Shown here: piece by piece, positions 1-19,590 of the stretch
How positions within the stretch are numbered: the first letter of the stretch is position 1
Layout of the letters: every line of letters starts with the position of its first letter
Origin: Apostichopus japonicus
Lineage: Eukaryota > Echinodermata > Holothuroidea > Aspidochirotida > Stichopodidae
Length of the DNA: 60,000 nt
Direction of reading: 5' to 3'
Assembly (NCBI RefSeq): GCF_037975245.1
Contig: NC_092573.1
Location: 20,679,265 to 20,739,264 of the forward strand
Translations under genes and position numbers: made by a program
The notes under the pieces: model-generated
What the model was told of the DNA's origin: nothing
The model's input: only the letters and a program-made list of their open reading frames with translations
Databases searched by the model: none

Positions 1-1899
1 TCCTCATTAAACATGCACATTACCACCCCCCCCCTTACCCCTGATAATAAAAAAAGAAAAATTGGAGAAGCAACTTTATATGTGAAACTGAATTACTTTC
101 TTGCAAGTTAAAGTGGTCTATAGAAATGCATTTTTAAAAATAGGGGGAATTTTCTCGTGGAATCAGAACTTGCAACCCTAGAAAATTAAAAGGGCCAAAC
201 TGAATTGATGAAACAAGAAATTTTAGGAGATGATATTGTATTGTACCCATGCCAGTTTTGTGTGAATCAAGGATACACCTTTACCAGAAAGTTCAAATTT
301 GGTTTGTCATATTGTAGCAAGGAAAGGAACTTGAAATTACAAATGTATCTGGTTTACGGTAGAGGGGCATAAGATAAGGATGTGAAAGTCTGTTACGTGT
401 AGTTCAGTTTGTAGCATTGCTGTATCTACATAATATTGTTGTACACCTGATTACAAGAAGTGCTACAAAGAGAGTCACTGGCTGGTTAAGGAAAATTTAA
501 AGTCTTTGACAAGTTTTGCCCGTTAACTCATCATATTATCATTCAAGTCAGGTAAGACTTTTTTCCCTTTACAAACCTTACAGAAACTTTTTTTTTCAGA
601 AATATTATATGATCATTTTTTATGAGAAATCTTTTCTTCGAAGGTTAAAATTAAAGAGAGAGAGAGAAAGAAAAAGAAACGATTGGTATAGCAGCTTGTA
701 AGCTCATCATATAATATCATTGATAATTAATATTTACAATATGTTTGAGAAGTACGCTCATGAAGAATGCAAAAGAGATTTTCATTTTGTTTGGTGCTTT
801 GAAGGTACAACGAATGTATATTAAAGAGAATTTGGAATTGTCATCAACGGAGGGGCATTAAAAAGCATAAAAATGTCTACAACTGAAAAATATTAAAAAA
901 AAAAAAAAAACCAAAAAAAAAACATAATGACTATTTTGGACTTTGCCCTATGGGAGAGTTTGAAATTTCCCTGTGACTTCTTGTATTATTTAAAAATAAA
1001 AATTGACAAGAGTTGAGGGCAAAGAAAAGGTTTCGCAAATAGCGGAATGATAAGAAAAATGAGAAAAAGAATAATATTTGTGATGGCAGTTGGATTGAAT
1101 GTTACCTTCAGGTATCCTAATGAAGTTTTCTTACCAGTACAGCTTTGTTCCAAGAGTTTCTTTCTAGCTCTCTCAGATAGAAGATTCGGCTACCAAAGGA
1201 GGATTTTTGATCATCAGCAAACCGCTGGCCGATTTGGAAGGGGGGACGCTAGATACGGTCATCGCAAGGTCTCGAGAGTGGTCAAATAAAAAATCTTTCT
1301 TCAAAAATGCACCAAAATTTGTTGCCCATAAGAATAACCAAAAAAAAAAAACATATGCAGAGAGAAATGTGAAATAAGATCTTGAATAATGCTCGTGTTT
1401 GAAATTTTAATTTTTGAATTGTGTCGAGACAAAGACAGGATTTTAATTACTGTGAAAGGGATGCTTCTCTGTAAATTACAGAAAGAAAAAAAAAAACATG
1501 ACAGGCAGGAACATACAAAGGACATGCAGTTATTTACAGTTTAAACAATCAATTTGGATAAATTTTCAAAAATATGATTGGGTGAAAGAAGAAGTCTGAG
1601 TAATTTGTTCCAACATGTGAAAATTTGGAAATATCAAGACATGGAAAGCATTTTCTGTTTATGTTTGCATGGTTTTTTTCATTTTTCGTGTCAGGTTTGG
1701 GGGGGCGGGCTTTCTTCATTTTGCAACAGAAAATTGTTCAAAAGGGGGAAAAAATAAGCCAAAAAAAAACTTGCGAGTGTTTTGCCTTTAGGTTGATTTT
1801 GTTTTAATTTCCATATACCAAATGGGAACCACTCTTTGACCTCTGCTGACCTTTCTACCCATTATGCAATGCTCTGATAGAGCTACAAGCACCTTCCAG
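1..1899. other. Probable intron of the ZFR-type gene, AT-rich, no sure exon
   Basis: This stretch lies upstream of the first recognisable ZFR exon and is AT-rich with many A and T homopolymers and a short GA microsatellite near 655-680. One exon-like segment at 1177-1268 sits between an acceptor-like CTCTCAG and a donor-like AAG/GTCTCG and is open in one frame, but its translation does not match the DZF domain convincingly, so it is not called. The earlier exons of the gene (zinc fingers and the first part of DZF) must lie upstream of the window if the gene is complete. Confidence 0.5.
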
Positions 1900-7789
<5,890 letters not shown>

Positions 7790-10115
7790 ATCACAGCACG
7801 TCACAACCAACTAGCCAACACTTTCATCAGCTGATAAAAGCTGATAAGTCTCCAGAGCTCTCGGTTCTCGTCATTTACAGGGCAGCTTTGTAAATAGCAA
7901 TCATATTCTTTCTTTTTTTGTCTTCTTCCTTCAACTTTCAAATGTCACTTCTTTCAAGTCGTAGGTTCAAAGTCTCTGTAGTGATGTAAAACAAGACGTC
8001 CGATCATTGCAATGCCGAGAAAAAAATTGTCTTTTTGACTTACATGTGTTCTGTGTCTCGGATCGGTTGTAGTAGTTTAATGTGGCCATGTCTCTAGCGG
8101 TTTGGCGTAATTCTATGTAGAAAAATGAAGCGTAAAGAAAAGAAAAGTACATCAAGAATTTGGTTGTCGAACTAAATGATTTTGGTGAGCAGTTGCCAGA
8201 TTGATAGTTTAGTGTGTACAGTTGTTTACAGTTGTTACTTCCCCCTACCCCCACCCCCTCCTTCATGTTAGGTGTTGAGGAAAATGGTTCTATATTTTTT
8301 TAACAGATGTGAAATATCTCTGATATAAACCTAATGCAATGGACTTGCGATAAACGGCTAAAATAGGTTAAAGGTTGACGGAATCGGGTTGACCAGTATA
8401 AATTGCATGTATTACTATTTAAATATTTTCTACATATCGTTTTATATTTTGCGTTGGTTTTGTACTGTTTTTGCCACTATCATTTGTACTCATACCTCTT
8501 TGGAATGCTAAAGTGTTATCACATAACCATTTTATTATGTTGGAATGTTGGAATCGAGAAGCAGATCCAAACATCTTAATTAAGCTTTGACAAAGGCGCT
8601 TATGATTATTTGCATATACTTCCCCAGACGGCAAAAAAAATAGATAAATAAATAAGCAAGACCACTTTGTTTTAGGAGACAAAGTTTTGATGTTTGTTAA
8701 TATAAATAACTGACAAAATTTGAGGAAAAGGGTTGAAAGGAATATTAGTGAGTTCAAAGTGCTTTTGATAATTACTTATTTTTTCCTCCATTAGCAGCAG
8801 AAAGATGCTACATATATAACACATTTCACAAAACTCCTTGCATGCTTTATGACATCATGCAATATTAAAAACTCACAAATTTTAACTAAACCTATTTTTT
8901 GCCTCATAAGGAAATATTGTTTTGGATGCACTTGCCTCTCGTTTATGACTTTAATATAATTATTCACCGACCTTGCTGTTTAAGGTACTTTCCTCCTTTT
9001 GTGTTTTTGTATGCCTGTGACAGTTTCGTCCTTTCATAAAAAAAAAATGAGCACGTCTTTGTGATTTATAGACAATATGTAAACGACTGTCGTGCTTGAC
9101 TTCCATCACTGAAGCCATATGATAGTTTGATTGTGCTGTTATTCAACAGCATATAGAAACCGTGTTGAGAATTCTGCAATATCTACGTACGTATGAGTCT
9201 ACTTAACTGTGATGCGTGTGAATCTCTTAAGAACAAGAGCTAACAGGTGTCAGAACCGAAGTTTGCCTTCACATCTTTGAAACAACTCTGTCAAATGTGG
9301 ACTTGTTTTGGTTTATGGTGGAAGGATTACTGTGCGCCCTCTTTCTGTTGTAATCTTGTACGAAAGGTGTTTCTGGTCGTCGTGGCGATGGTTTCTAGTT
9401 TCGGCAGTAAAGATGACCCGTGGTTTTTTTCTTTTCAAAATTCACCTTTATATGTATATATAAACAATTAAAACTGCATCCATTCTTTGTAGCTTAGCAA
9501 ACCACTGCACATTATATTTTTGTTACCATTTTTCCTCTTTTATTTTTTAACAATAGCCTCCTTAGTACTTTCATAGCATCAATTTATGTGTTTGATCAAC
9601 TACCTTCCACCCCACCCCCCCCTCCCTCTCAAAAGAACGGCATATTTATTGATAGAAACCAGTTATGGTAAGAGATACATGAAAATTTGCATCTTCTCTC
9701 TAGCAAATCTTGAGGCTATCTCAAATCGCAGTCAGTCTGGATTCTTATACAACAGTCGTTTTTAAAAAAAAAAATTTAAGAGAAAAAGTCAACATATCCA
9801 TCTCTGCCATCCAATGTCCCCACAGGGGCAATCAGTTATGTTTATGCAATATTGTCAACAGATTTGTACACAGAACTTTGGGGGATATCTATAATCGTTA
9901 TGTACTATTTGTGTGGAAGTGGAATTTGTTGTGTAGACTTTGGTCTGGTTGATTTCAAATGTTTGGAGTTGATGAATGATCCAATAGGTTAGTATTAATT
10001 AGTCCCCTGGTTGGAACCTGGCAGTAGATCTTGCATTTAATTATGTATTGCGCATGTAAGTCTGAATGTTATGTTGTACATGTTCTGGGTCTAATAAAAG
10101 TTGAAGAACAATGCC
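7790..10115 (+). other. Probable 3' UTR of the ZFR-like gene
   Basis: About 2.3 kb of AT-rich, non-coding sequence follows the stop codon and runs to a good poly(A) signal at 10093-10098. It is uninterrupted by recognisable repeats. Earlier cleavage sites are possible; the length is inferred from the signal, not from transcript data. Confidence 0.5.
10093..10098 (+). terminator. Candidate poly(A) signal AATAAA for ZFR
   Basis: A canonical AATAAA, followed 20-60 bases later by a GT/T-rich stretch (TTTGTCATGTGAATGTTTTT), the usual arrangement of signal and downstream element. Another AATAAA-like signal lies near 10718-10723. Confidence 0.55.
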
Positions 10116-13100
10116 TCTTTGCTATAACCTTTGTCATGTGAATGTTTTTATTTGGGGGGCGGTTGGGGGGTGGTAAGGTGGGTAGGCCAGAAACTAGGGA
10201 GGTAATGGATGGGGAGGTATATATTGGTCTATTTCTCCATTGGATAAAGCAAGATGCTGATGTCAAAACTTTGTGACACTTTAAAAGAAGGCAAATATAT
10301 ATATATATATATATTCCATATTGCTATGCAATATTTAGCATTCTAAAATTTGGGGCCAATACTGCAGCCCTTTAACAATGGTTTTATTGTTGACCTGCAA
10401 TATGTTACAATCGGAATGTTCTTTATCCGTCAATCTTCATTTGAATTTAAATATTTCATTAAAAAAAACATTACTGCAAGAATGTATAATTCCTGGTTAA
10501 ATAAATGATGTGTTTATTATTGGGAACGCAAAGACTTGAGCAGGGGGAACGATGCCGAATACTTTATAGAAAATTATATACTTTTGATTAAAATGCTATT
10601 AGGATGTGGTTCTGATCTGCTTCTGTATAAATAGACAACAGTTCCTTTACGAAAAGCTGTTAACATTTGTCGCCGGAATATATTTATGAATGTTTAAGAA
10701 GAGGAAGCATCCGTGTAAATAAAGGTAGACTCTCTACTTTCCCTTAACGGATATTGGCTAGTATACTTCCTTTTCGAGTATGTTTTTCATTTAGCTATGT
10801 AGGGCAGTTGCTCTTTAACACATAGGATCATGTGCAAGGATCAAATTCTAAACTTATACAGCATCGACAGGACGATGTCAGTTTCTGCAATCTCTGTTAA
10901 AATGTGACCGTCGGTTAAATGTATTTGCTACCAGGATGATATTTATATATATATCCTTTAATTCATTGAACCTAAATAGTGATGGCTCATTCTGACAGAC
11001 TTTATGTTAACTTGCTACTCGTGTATAAAGATCAAGATTCTGGAGATTTATATGTATGATTTTATCATTCCAATTTTTCGAGATGACTTCGTTAACAAAC
11101 TGAATCCTTTCCCTACCCCCACTGTTATCCCCCCCCCCCGATGACGGGGTCATTACAGAAACCTCGTGACAGGTTTGAGACGGGAGAGGTGCCAGGAAAG
11201 AAATTATTCAGTGGTACAAAAGGTCCTGGATTGAAACGATTGAAAGTCACACCCCATCCCTGTGTCCTAACATTGGGCGGGAAGATGGAATATCGGATCA
11301 CCGATCTGAAGCAAACTGCAACATCTCCCCCCCCCCCCCACCCCATCGACAGCAGAAACTATTTTATTATATATATTCACGGAATTTTCCTTGGTGAACC
11401 AGATCCAACATATGGACACATCAGCGACAGCCAACCATACGATAACAGAACTGTCTATTTATACGCCTCGACAGCTTACTTCTACGACGTGATATAATGC
11501 TGATGTAGTAGTTACTGTGTTTAATCTCTCCGCGGACTGGAATTTCACTCACACCTAAACATATGCTTATCAGAAAGCACAGCTTTAGACTTAAAGCGGT
11601 TGGTTGAGTTCAGTAATCTTAAAGTATATACAACCCAGCAGCACACTTTCTGTCAGATTCACATCGTTCACTAACATAGGCTAACTAACACATTGTTTAG
11701 TAGGCCTATTAACTTCAACGTTATGAAGCAATTTTGCTAGCTCCGGTAACGAACCTATGATCACCTGATACAAATATTAGCTTTCATAATACATTGATGC
11801 ATTATATATAAATGAGACATATGAAAGACGAAGAGCTTATCATGTAAGGCACGTTTGTTGAAAGCAAGTTTTAGGTCTAACAGTATAGTCCAATACACAT
11901 AAACAAGGTGTATGCCTAAGTAAGAAGACATATGATCAGTTTGTATACCTAACCTAATAACGATATAGCATTAAAATAAGTTTTCCCCCTTCATATAAGG
12001 GTGTATGCCTAACCATATTAATAAGTCGTATATCTGGTAAGGCTGTATCTACATGAGTAAAAATAAAACCCATTACTCATTCAAAGTAAAGTGATCTTCG
12101 AGGTTAGTTTTTCTTCTTCATAACATTACAGTATAGTACAGCGAAATAACGTCACATTATACTACTTGTTACATTAAACAATCCAAACACAACATACTGC
12201 TTTAACTAAATGACAAGTGCATGTGTTCTACATACCGCAGATGCTCAGATTTATTAATAAGAATGTTGGATATATGATGGGCTATGAAAGGAATCCTGGG
12301 GATAAGCCTATTATCTTCTAATCTGTTCAATTGTTTATTGGTATCGAAAGAAGATTCAGTTAGGGTTTTCAAACCTCACATCGTCTTCATATAGAGACAC
12401 GCATAGAGCAAACGTGTAGATTTGAATAAACCGCGATCACACAGGCTCTACGTAAGGTTCTATATAGGTATAGGTCTCTAGGATACAGTGCGGTAGGCAG
12501 AATGTATATGAACCGAACGTGACATTTGGTCAATATAAATCGTTGCCATAAGAGCTCTATACACCGGTTATCAGTAATACCCATTATGCCTACATGCGTA
12601 TTACACACACCGAAGTTATAAATGTTACGTGAAGTCGGTTGATACGATCACCCCATAGCCTGAAATGCCTATATTGCTTGAGAATCGAGTAGGAGAGGGG
12701 GGGGGGGGGCTATAGGGGTTGGTATAATTTGTAACACGGTAAATGAAGCAATACTTATCTTAAAGGTAGTAAGTTGACTTCATGTCGGTTGAGGCTAATT
12801 TCTCGGCCGATTGGATAAAATTTGAAAGCTATGAAACCTCTAAAGTCCACCACACCGATATCGCAAAGCGTTCTCATTGACAGATCAATTAATTATATAC
12901 CATGGGCAGGTTGAAATCATGGCTAAGCGCTTGACTTTCTCTACAATACATCAAGTTCATGTTTTTTAGTTGGACTATCCCTCCAACAAGTAAGAACAAT
13001 TTGGAACTCAGGAATAAACTTTGCAAATTGGGTAAAGAAACATTCATAACAGTACAGCGGCTACCATGGTTTCAAGTCTTTGGCAATCGAACATATTGCA

Positions 13101-13140
13101 AAAGTACCTAAAATGACGGAACGGATCGCCCACGAAACTT
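10116..13140. other. Intergenic, no gene recognised
   Basis: AT-rich, with an (AT)n run at 10297-10312 and C/G homopolymers at 11130-11140, 11325-11340 and 12699-12709. An open frame at 11141-11497 is bounded by C-runs, is also open on the other strand, and resembles no protein I know; it is not called as a gene. Confidence 0.6.
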
Positions 13141-13177
13141 GAACCCATTCGAACTGCTTTGCCCCGCCCCATCAGCC

Positions 13178-13219
13178 CCCCCCCCCCCCCCCGAAAAAAA
13201 AGTCTGGTTACGCCACTGT
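13178..13219. mobile_element. Right end of a DNA transposon or MITE (single terminal repeat)
   Basis: A C-run, then GAAAAAAAAGTCTGG and TTACGCCACTG. Read on the - strand this starts CAGTGGCGTAACCAGAC, a terminal inverted-repeat start typical of many non-autonomous DNA elements. I cannot find a matching left end upstream, so only one terminus is annotated and the family is unresolved. Confidence 0.4.
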
Positions 13220-14954
13220 TGTCCGTATTATTGAAGAGATTGTCTAAGCGTCATATGTTGCAGAAGCATCCTCATTGACAATGCAAAGGGATCACATGTA
13301 AGCGCTGGTATATGTGCGACTTCAATGGTCTCAAAAGTCATTTAGGAACTCGCTTACTATTCTTATTTAGCAAAGTTCCCTTTTATATATATTTGGGGGA
13401 AAGGATATAGGGACAGGTTCGATCCCGGAGTATCCCCTCCTCTACTGGTTACTCCTTGGGTTGGAAATATTTGTGGCGTCGATAGGAATTCAATCGTACT
13501 GGTCACGTTTTACATACTTATATATATGTATACACTTCATTTATTTTATAAGCATATAACCTTCATTACAAATTTCGATTAACCGGGGACAATCCGACAT
13601 GCTCTTTCCTCTGGGAATGGTTTCATCCGCACGATTTCGGCAAGTGCTAGTTGAAGGTTGTATGGGTTTACCTATACCACTGCACACAGTTCAATTGATA
13701 GATTTATTGTCTGTCGGTTGAATACCACACATTCTTGTCTCCTGAGCAGTCTCCTCAGAAGTAGACGGTAATGTCAGCCTAACACAACATTATACCTGTC
13801 TGTATAAAGGTTAGGCTGTCTCGTCAATTTCATGAGCTTGACACAGCTGTGTTATATAACACAATAAATTGTTAACATTTCTCTTAGATAGAACTTAAAG
13901 TGATCAGTCTATTTGAAAAAGATATCACTAAATGACTTTGAAATTACATCACATTTTGGTAAAGGTATTGTTTAGATCTAGTAAACTAAAAGCTCCTTCC
14001 GGTATAGGCTTATATGACCTCAATAGAGACAAACAAGAGAGTATATGAAATTGTCAGAAGCTGTAGTAAGCTATGTCTGTTACACAATACAGAGGCCTCA
14101 GCATGCCAAGAAATGCTATACTGAGCTGTCCGGAGCTCGAAATAACACACGCTGACAAAAAGCCTACTCAGTTAGAATAAATAAAATCCCCACATTCGAT
14201 GATATTTTATTGGGCTAAATGAAATCAGCAATTGTTTTATTAATTTTTCAAATAATTGTTTCATAAGCACGAATGACATCCATCCTTCGCCCTTCTAACT
14301 ATCAGGCCAATCTGTTGACGACATACAGTTAGGCCTATATTTGTTTGAAAGATATTTCTTTAACAATGGCCGCTCAAGAGTATCATATGGACATTGTGGG
14401 AATTCTTCTAACGTCGGTGATCGCTTGTCCGACGTTGACGTGAGGACACGGATGGCCATGATAAGTAAATGATCTGTTGAAACCCAAAAACAAGTGACGA
14501 AACGTACTCGACAGTTATGTCCCTGGGTTTGAAGCTAGAGGAATTTGAAAGCAGTGTCATTAGATAGTTATAGCATCCGTAAAGAAGGATTATTAGCCAG
14601 GATGTTTCCACGATGGGTACGAGTCTTTCAGCTATCAACGACAAGTTATGCCGACGTATATTTTATGTTTAATAGGTCACGCATAGCACCGGACTGATTG
14701 CGTGTAAAAAAAACCCGAATGTGATACATATATTTACTTAGGCTATACATGTCTACATGGTTTATTTCACTGTGAAACGATGTGTTCATTGTAGAAAACA
14801 GAAGATGGGGGTTTTATTCACATAACAGAAGATACCCACGCATGACAATAGCATGTTTGGAATCTTCACGGTATGCAGCAAGCAACTAACAATGTTGTTT
14901 TTATAATTGATATCAAAACACTAGTTTCATTTGTTTGTTTTTTGTTTTCTTGAG
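13220..14954. other. Intergenic, no gene recognised
   Basis: AT-rich sequence without a convincing exon, repeat boundary or RNA gene on either strand. Confidence 0.55.
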
Positions 14955-15133
14955 AAAAAGGCCATGACACGGAGCACTGCTTTTGGATTATTATACTTCT
15001 GCGCAGGCGTCATTCGTAACAGTTACGAGAAAGCTGCAATTACTGCTCTGTACACACCAGAACCACACCAGATCCGCGATGGAGATTTCGACGAGGTCCT
15101 CGGACAAGTTCTAGAATGGCTTTACTTCAGCAG
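14955..15133 (+). CDS. Orphan exon-like open frame (unassigned)
   Basis: A 179-nt segment is preceded by a T-rich tract ending TTTTCTTGAG and followed by CAG/GTGCCT, so it has both splice signals. It is open in one frame (KKAMTRSTAFGLLYFCAGVI, then RNSYEKAAITALYTPEP, then GDFDEVLGQVLEWLYFSR) and richer in G+C than its surroundings. The last part, with EVLGQVLEWL, is faintly reminiscent of a helical spectrin-type segment, but I do not recognise the protein. No neighbouring exon was found. It may be a chance ORF or an isolated exon of an unrecognised gene. Confidence 0.2.
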
Positions 15134-18074
15134 GTGCCTAACGTAAGAGGGTAACACCATGCAGGCCCGTGATGGAGAATTTTGGGAACAGAAATTAACT
15201 TAAAGGATTTGCGAGAGAAGGACCGATCATGTTTGGAGCGGGAACCCAAACAGTTAAATCTGACCCTGCCTGTAGGTTGTTTCGATCGGGGAGATTGGGA
15301 GGGGAAGAGGGTTAACCAGTGTTAACCAGTCATAGCGACATCTGTACTAAATGTCTGGATGTATCCAACGTCCAACACCCGACCGGGTTCTCTATTTAGA
15401 CAACTATAGACTGGCTCTTCTGCTAGTTGGACGTATTGTATACGCCGATAGTCCAACTCATATGTTCACTGTGTCAGAGGTAATAACCAACATATTCGGG
15501 CCAGGTTCATCATGAGAATGTTATTAGCTTATTGCACATGAGAAACATACCATATGACATAGTTATGTCTACCGAAGGTCATTTCATGCCATTGGCATCT
15601 TTAAGTGTTGTCATTATTGATTAAGGTGGTATTAACACATTGCGAAGTTGTACATCAAGCTATTCCAGTACTGACTAACTGTAAATTAAGACCACCCGGG
15701 GGTTCCCGAATGTTCATATGCATATACGATCATTGTGTACAACGTACGCAACTGTCGTGGAAGTGCGTATATCTGTTGGTTTGGTAGTTGAACTGACAGC
15801 ACAATGTTGGGTAATGCTTTAGTTTTCACTTCATGCCTTAAGCCTCCTTTTAAAATCCAGACATACCAATTTGTTGCACCAAATCCATGCAGTAAGTTCC
15901 TTGAAGCGTACATCAAACTTGTTAAGAGTCCGTATTCTAGCTTATTTACATGCACTCGCCCTAGTTGACTTGTTCTCGTTACTAGGGGCAATTTAAACTA
16001 GTACCAAATTACGTACTTGTACTCGAGCGGATACAGCTTTGTAATCTTATACTGGTACCCATGCCAATTATTACTGTAGCCCTATTCGTACTCACGATGC
16101 TGTACTCGTGCTCAAGTCTACCGGAAACCCTCCAAAGAGGTAATAACATTATATTCGTCTAACCATATAGCTTATACACATATACAAAACTCCCTATAGT
16201 CCTATCCTCACTCATCCCTTTTTCTTAGTATCAGGAATGTGTCTCGCAATGTTCTAAGGCTGATACACAATGCTATCTTCAATATCAAACATTACGTTCC
16301 ACAAATTGCTGCCATACTGCATGCGTGTCAGCATCATATGGGTCGACACCCATATACATATATTGTTGTCTTATACATATATATAAATATACAATACAGT
16401 AGAGATCGTCGGGTGGAAACAGTAATTCGTGTGGTCCAGATTTAACGGGTATTCAGCCGAGATCGGGCTTTCTTGTGGTAATTTAAGATCGCTAATTTTA
16501 ACGTGACCGGGCCACCGTACATTCGGGTCTTATATATTTTATCGAATTTCTATCGGAGACACTACACTCTATACTAAATTAGGCTATCTAATGGTGTTAA
16601 CAAAATATGTGAAAACGTTCATTGTGTTGTCCTTGCAGCTTCCGTGGGGGTGGGGTGGGGGAGAGGGTGGGGAACGTGTCGCCACAATATAGTATTCAGA
16701 GCAATGATTTTCATGCTGACGTATAGGCGGCACGCTTTCATCGCTGAACTAGAGTCGTATATATATTTGCCGCCCCCCCCCCTCCCCAATCCCGGCTTCC
16801 AATCCGAAACCCGTATCTGGGTCCTGTCTTAATTAAACAGGGAGCAGGGCAAGAGGCTTCACAGGGATAACATTTAATCCAGGTGGCTCATAGAGTGCTC
16901 GCAAAGTATATGTCATCTACTTTTTCTTGCGAGAGAAAGTATGAACTTCGTCGCCGATACGTAAAGTGTTCCTGCGTTGTATATAGTCAGATGGTGTCTT
17001 CAGTTTTGCATAAGCCATGAGATCCCCTTGTTTTTTGTAGATATATTCTGTAACTTCTCTTGTCAATTGTAAAAGATGGTAAATCATAAATCATTACCTC
17101 AGAAAATCCAAACAAAAATTCAAATAGGATAGGCTGATTAAAATTTGCACATGTACTTACAATCGTTTATATTTATTTCTTTATTCTAATTTTTTAATTT
17201 TTTTCTTTTTTGGTAGTGGTGGTTTCGGCATGTTACTTTTAGTGCATGAGAAAAGGAGTCGGATGCGGTACTGTATATGAACGTGCAGAGTATGGCCCTG
17301 TCCAACTATACTATTTTCGAAGGGATACAGCTTTTAATACGGTGGAGTGGGGATGGGGGTAGTCGTGTACTTGTAGTGCTCCGTTAGTACAAAGTTTAAG
17401 ATGAAAAAGTCGCATTCGAAGAAGCCATAACTTCCCATCATTCTAAGCAACTGTATTAGAGAGTACGGTATACGTTATCAATGTTGTCGTAACTATATAA
17501 TATGCTTAAATTCCTTAGTTTGTGCACCTCATTGGCGAAAAGGACAGGTTTGATCCTGGCCCCGAGTCGGCTTCTGCTCTCCTTGTCACGTTCACTACCC
17601 CCCCCCCCCAACCGCAACCCCGTCCAAACCCTTCCTTCACCTCTCTTCCAGTCCCCGCCAGTCACTTGCAACTATTTTAGGAATGAAAAGAAATCTTACA
17701 GGCACAGTCGATAACCGTTTCAATTATTCTCTCTTACGTATATGTTGACCGAATTGCATATTTAATAGCTACACTGATATACCATATGGTGTTTGTTCAT
17801 GATGCTGTTTACGGTTTTCAGCAGTTACGAAATCACGAGGCTAAGAATTTCCAATCGAACCATACCATTTTTGTAGCATTTCCACCTAAAATATATGCCG
17901 ATACTTTGCCGAATTCCACAAAATGTTTAGGTTGGTGGTATACTGCGCTCAGGCTCGTCAAGTAACTGTATATGTATGAAGTGACGATATGATACAATTT
18001 AGTATAGATGTGCTAAAACTATCACTAGGTTTCAAACTTTATAGCACATGTTAACAGTGTGCCCGATGCATGCA
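15134..18074. other. Intergenic, no gene recognised
   Basis: Mixed-composition sequence with short G-runs (16640-16680) and C-runs (16770-16785, 17600-17610). Nothing here supports a gene. Confidence 0.55.
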
Positions 18075-18117
18075 CAGGTGCATATCCACGGGGGGCGTTG
18101 GGGCGCGCGCCCCCCGG

Positions 18118-18290
18118 GTAAGAAAAAGAGGAGAGAAAAAAAGAGAAGAAAAAAGGAAAAAAGAGGGGAAAAAAGAAGAGGAGGAGAGGAAGGAAGAGAA
18201 AAGAAAAAGAAGAAAGAGAGAAAAAGGAGAAAAGGAGGGAGTAAAAGAAAAACGCGAAGACACCGGGAAGAGAAAGAGGAACAGTGACAT
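18118..18290. repeat. Purine-rich (GA) low-complexity tract
   Basis: About 170 bases almost wholly A and G on the + strand, irregular rather than a clean microsatellite. Long open frames on both strands across it are composition artefacts. Confidence 0.9.
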
Positions 18291-18620
18291 CATTACAGCG
18301 CTGAAGGGTAGCCAGTGACGGATCAATGATTTCGTAAAAGTGTGACTCACCCTACCCCTTACACCGACAACTCCATTTTTTGACGTTTCCATTTTCCTCT
18401 CTCACTAATGATCTATATATATACTATATATGGTCTATCATAACGCGTGTGTAGAATTGTGCTATGAAACCAACTGTGGCTGGTCTCGAACTCGACCGTG
18501 TCGTCGGGGAACATGACGATTTTTGGGATGGGGGCGACCGCCCCCCCCCATTCAGCATTGTTTTAAATGATATCGCTAAGTAATTTCAAAATAGAAAGTG
18601 CTTAGATGCAACTTACAAGG

Positions 18621-18778
18621 CCTGGGAAGTGTCATTTCAAGCGATCTGGGAGACATTTTCGGCCAAAATTTGCTTGTACGCTTCGCGCTAACAAATGGTC
18701 CTGGGTAGTGCCATTTCCAGCGATCTGGGAGGCATTTTCGGCCAAAATTTTCTTGTACGCTTCGCGCCAACCTATGGT
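18621..18778. repeat. 79-bp tandem duplication within transposon remnant
   Basis: CCTGGGAAGTGTCATTTCAA at 18621 recurs as CCTGGGTAGTGCCATTTCCA at 18700. Both units continue through GCGATCTGGGAG, TTTTCGGCCAAAAT and TTGTACGCTTCGCGC, giving a period of 79 bp. Related modules occur at 19429-19524 and 20139-20236. Confidence 0.8.
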
Positions 18779-19202
18779 GGCGCTACGCTGAGATAATTTG
18801 CGTACAGGCTTCGCCCCTACCTTGGCAAATTCCTCGCTACGCGCCTGTTCGAATTTGTAACGCAAACAGCAGATATCACATCATATCAGTGAGCATGAAA
18901 TTGGCGTTCCAGGATGAAAAGCCTCAAAACTGTCCGACTTGCCTGAAAAAATAACCAAAAATTTTCGCTCGCTTCGCGCGCGTTCAACGTGTTACTGTCG
19001 ATATCATATAAGCAAGCATCGGTTATTACATCGCATGCCATCATGTACCGTACGGTCCGTTAAAATTGCGCAGTATACCGCGGGATGCTAATGTAAACAA
19101 CGACATGTCTCATGTAGATGTATAAAAAGCATGGAGGTCCAATTATGTCAAAACTCTCTTTTACATTAGTAATGGCGAATTAGGGGCTGCACCCCCGCCG
19201 CG

Positions 19203-19590
19203 CAGTGGCGGAGCGTCCATACGGTCAGGGGGCGCATGCCCCCCCCCCCCCCCTGACGGACTCAAATGGACTGCTGGCGCGTTTTTCAGCTCTTTACCAC
19301 TTTTTACTTATTCTAGATTATTGACTTTTTTATTGCGCTCTCATCTACTTATTGACATTTGTCACATTTTGTTGGTGTAATTTGGAGATGACACCTATTT
19401 ATTCTTCGTTTATCTGCAAATTAGCCAGGCCCGGAAAGGGTCATTTCCGGCGATCTAGGGAGTATCTTTACTCAAAAAATTTCTGTACGCTACGCGCCAA
19501 CCAGTGGTGGCGCTCCGCTTAGATAGTGTTGAAAGCGCCCCTACAGACCATTCTCGCCCCTCCTGACCAATACCCCTAGCTCCGCCACTT
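19203..19590. mobile_element. Non-autonomous hAT-type MITE with 8-bp TSD
   Basis: A 388-bp element with inverted ends: CAGTGGCGGAGC at the left and the reverse complement AAGTGGCGGAGC at the right. It is flanked by an identical 8-bp direct repeat CCGCCGCG (19195-19202 and 19591-19598). An 8-bp duplication with CAGTGG-like ends fits the hAT superfamily. Both ends lead into GGGGCGC/GCGCCCC stretches. It has no coding capacity. It sits inside older GC-rich repeat sequence, so it is a nested insertion. Confidence 0.75.

Noticed and set aside
1177-1268. Extra upstream ZFR exon (frame IEDSATKGGFLIISKPLADL...)
   Set aside because: Splice-like ends and an open frame exist, but the peptide does not fit the DZF domain clearly, and its phase 2 exit needs the alternative acceptor at 1880 to join the next exon. 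Left as an unproven possibility.
11141-11497. 118-residue open frame between C-runs
   Set aside because: Also open on the reverse strand, no recognisable domain and no splice context.
18048-18392. Lys/Glu/Arg-rich open frames on + and Ser/Phe-rich frame on -
   Set aside because: Products of the purine tract's composition, not genes.
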